From the NCBI GenBank assembly GCA_002506255.1, contig DAXF01000051.1:5753-12230 (forward strand): a DNA stretch of 6,478 nucleotides. The letters run 5' to 3'. Under the pieces are notes generated by a model. That model did not search any database, had not been told where the DNA came from, and saw nothing but the letters and a program-made list of their open reading frames with translations. Origin of the DNA: Methanomassiliicoccaceae archaeon UBA367. GTDB lineage: Archaea; Thermoplasmatota; Thermoplasmata; Methanomassiliicoccales; Methanomethylophilaceae. The translations under genes were made by a program, and so were the position numbers. Shown piece by piece: positions 5,114 through 6,478 of this stretch (the stretch's first letter is position 1; each line of letters begins with the position of its first letter).

Positions 5114-6478
5114 TCACTGGGCGAAGTCGGTTCTGAGGGTGGACTGGAACCTGTGCTTCTCCCCCGGTATGTTGGTGGGATACTTGCTGTTCACGCATGC
5201 GAGACAGAGATCATTCTCAGGGAAACCGATGGCCTCGACGAGCCCGTCAATGCTTATGTAGGCTAGACTGTCCGCACCGATTATATCCCTGATCTCTGAC
5301 ACCGAATACGAGTTTGCGATGAACTGGTCCCTGGTCCTCATATCCACGCCGTAATAGCACGGAGCTATCACCGGAGGGCATCCTACACGGACGTGGACCT
5401 CTTTGGCCCCGGCATCCTTCAGGATCTTGACGAGCTTCTTCAGAGTGGTCCCCCTGACGATGCTGTCGTCCACGATGACGACACGACGGTCCTTGACTGT
5501 GGACCGTATAGGATTCATCTTCATGGAGACTGCGCGTTCCCTCTGCTTCTGATCAGGCAGTATGAACGTGCGCTCCACGAAACGATTCTTCATGAAACCT
5601 TCCTCGTACTGCAGTCCGGAGCCTATGCTGAAACCCAGAGCGTGGGCCCTTCCCGAGTCGGGCACCGGCATGACTATGTCCGCATCTGCAGGAGACTCCC
5701 TGGCAAGGATCATCCCTACGCGTTTCCTTACGTCGTAGACCTCTTTCCCGTCTATGATGGAGTCCGGCCTTGCGAAGTATATCCACTCGAACATGCAGTG
5801 CGCTTTCGGATGATTGCTTGCAGGAGGATATGATTTGAAACGGTCCGGCATGATCTCGATGATCTCACCGGGCATTATGTCCCTGATGAATGTGCCCTTC
5901 ATGGAATCCAGGGCGGCACTCTCCGAGACTATGATATAGCCGTCCTCCAACTCCCCAAGACATAAGGGGCGGAAACCGTAGGGGTCCCTGACACCGAAAA
6001 CGCGTTCATTGACCATGACGGCCAGGGAATATGCGCCGTCGACCTCGCTCATCATCATCCTGAGAGCCCTTATCGGGTCGTCAGTCTGACTCATGTTCTT
6101 CGAGAACAAAAGGGCGAGTATCTCTGAATCGGAATCTGTGGAAAAGGACCAGCCTTGGGCAAGGTACTTCTTCTTCAGCTCCTCGAAATTGGTTATGTCC
6201 CCGTTGTGAGCTATGGCGATGGAACCATGGGTCGTCTCAAGGGAAATAGGTTGGGCGTTGACTACACCTTTAGTGACTAGTTGGGAATACCTTACGTGCC
6301 CAATACCGGATTCACCGGACAGACCGGCCATGGATTCCTTTGTCAGAGCGACATTGACAAGGCCGCTGTTCTTGACGGTCGTTATTACGCCGTTGCGGTA
6401 TACTGCTATGCCCGCGGACTCCTGTCCGCGGTGCTGTATGATATTCAAAGCTTTATGGATATGATTTACCACATCGTG
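5114..6478 (-). CDS. purF: Amidophosphoribosyltransferase PurF, N-terminus outside window
   Basis: Family knowledge: PurF makes 5-phosphoribosylamine from PRPP and glutamine, the first step of purine synthesis, in the cytoplasm. 454 codons are present; the open frame runs through the right edge, and the GTG at 6472 is internal. The missing stretch would hold the catalytic N-terminal cysteine and roughly ten more residues. Numbering from 6472: QHRGQESAGI (13-22), GHVRYS (58-63) and AHNGDITN (88-95) define the class II glutaminase domain, followed by DPYGFRPL. The phosphoribosyltransferase domain has the PRPP loop VVIVDDSIVRGTT (331-343). Four cysteines at 226, 372, 423 and 426 (HCMFEWIYFARPDS, PCYYGVD, LCLAC) match the [4Fe-4S] ligands of the Bacillus-type enzyme, so this is the iron-sulfur form. 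It ends RTDFAQ, 64 bp before tRNA-Ala. No link to F430 synthesis is evident. Confidence 0.96.
   Translation of the reverse strand, partial: HDVVNHIHKALNIIQHRGQESAGIAVYRNGVITTVKNSGLVNVALTKESMAGLSGESGIGHVRYSQLVTKGVVNAQPISLETTHGSIAIAHNGDITNFEELKKKYLAQGWSFSTDSDSEILALLFSKNMSQTDDPIRALRMMMSEVDGAYSLAVMVNERVFGVRDPYGFRPLCLGELEDGYIIVSESAALDSMKGTFIRDIMPGEIIEIMPDRFKSYPPASNHPKAHCMFEWIYFARPDSIIDGKEVYDVRKRVGMILARESPADADIVMPVPDSGRAHALGFSIGSGLQYEEGFMKNRFVERTFILPDQKQRERAVSMKMNPIRSTVKDRRVVIVDDSIVRGTTLKKLVKILKDAGAKEVHVRVGCPPVIAPCYYGVDMRTRDQFIANSYSVSEIRDIIGADSLAYISIDGLVEAIGFPENDLCLACVNSKYPTNIPGEKHRFQSTLRTDFAQ

Noticed and set aside
1..6478. CRISPR array, insertion sequence or rRNA
   Set aside because: I saw no regularly spaced repeats, transposase-like frame or rRNA signature anywhere in the window.

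Overview
This window looks like a methanogen (or related methane-metabolising) archaeal chromosome segment. It carries all five coenzyme F430 biosynthesis genes (cfbA-E) around a NikR-family regulator. F430 is the nickel tetrapyrrole of methyl-coenzyme M reductase, so the set points to methanogens, ANME archaea or relatives. The archaeal-style TATA boxes placed about 25-30 bp before starts (leaderless genes) and intergenic AT richness agree. I cannot fix the order; Methanomassiliicoccales/Thermoplasmatota is only a weak guess.

Layout. Positions 1-3578 hold a tightly packed minus-strand operon read right to left: cfbC (NifH-like reductase), cfbE (Mur-ligase-like cyclase), cfbD (NifD-like reductase) and cfbB (a,c-diamide synthase, cut by the left window edge). 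Every junction is a 4-base stop/start overlap of the form NTGA. The cfbC/cfbE junction is CTGA instead of ATGA, so cfbE appears to lack any ATG, GTG or TTG start. Positions 3579-3918 are a 340-bp divergent intergenic region. It contains the cfbC promoter, a strong hairpin with a T-run, an unrecognised 26-residue cysteine-rich minus-strand ORF, and the nikR promoter. Positions 3919-4356 encode a plus-strand NikR-like ribbon-helix-helix protein, followed by cfbA (4474-4956), the sirohydrochlorin nickel chelatase. CfbA ends in a short broken start of a second chelatase repeat, 20 bp from a convergent tRNA-Ala(GGC) gene (4977-5049, minus). PurF (minus strand, its start cut by the right edge) fills the rest.

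How the parts work together: CfbA inserts nickel into sirohydrochlorin, CfbB amidates it, CfbC/CfbD reduce and cyclise it, and CfbE closes the carbocyclic ring before final F430 formation. The 9-mer TAGTAACAC occurs before cfbC, before nikR (and the small ORF) and before cfbA, each time in the direction of the cfb/nikR gene. It contains GTAACAC, a half-site proposed for NikR in some bacteria, so the locus may be one regulon. Unexpectedly, the NikR-like protein has none of the four classical nickel ligands and no cysteine, so its effector is an open question.
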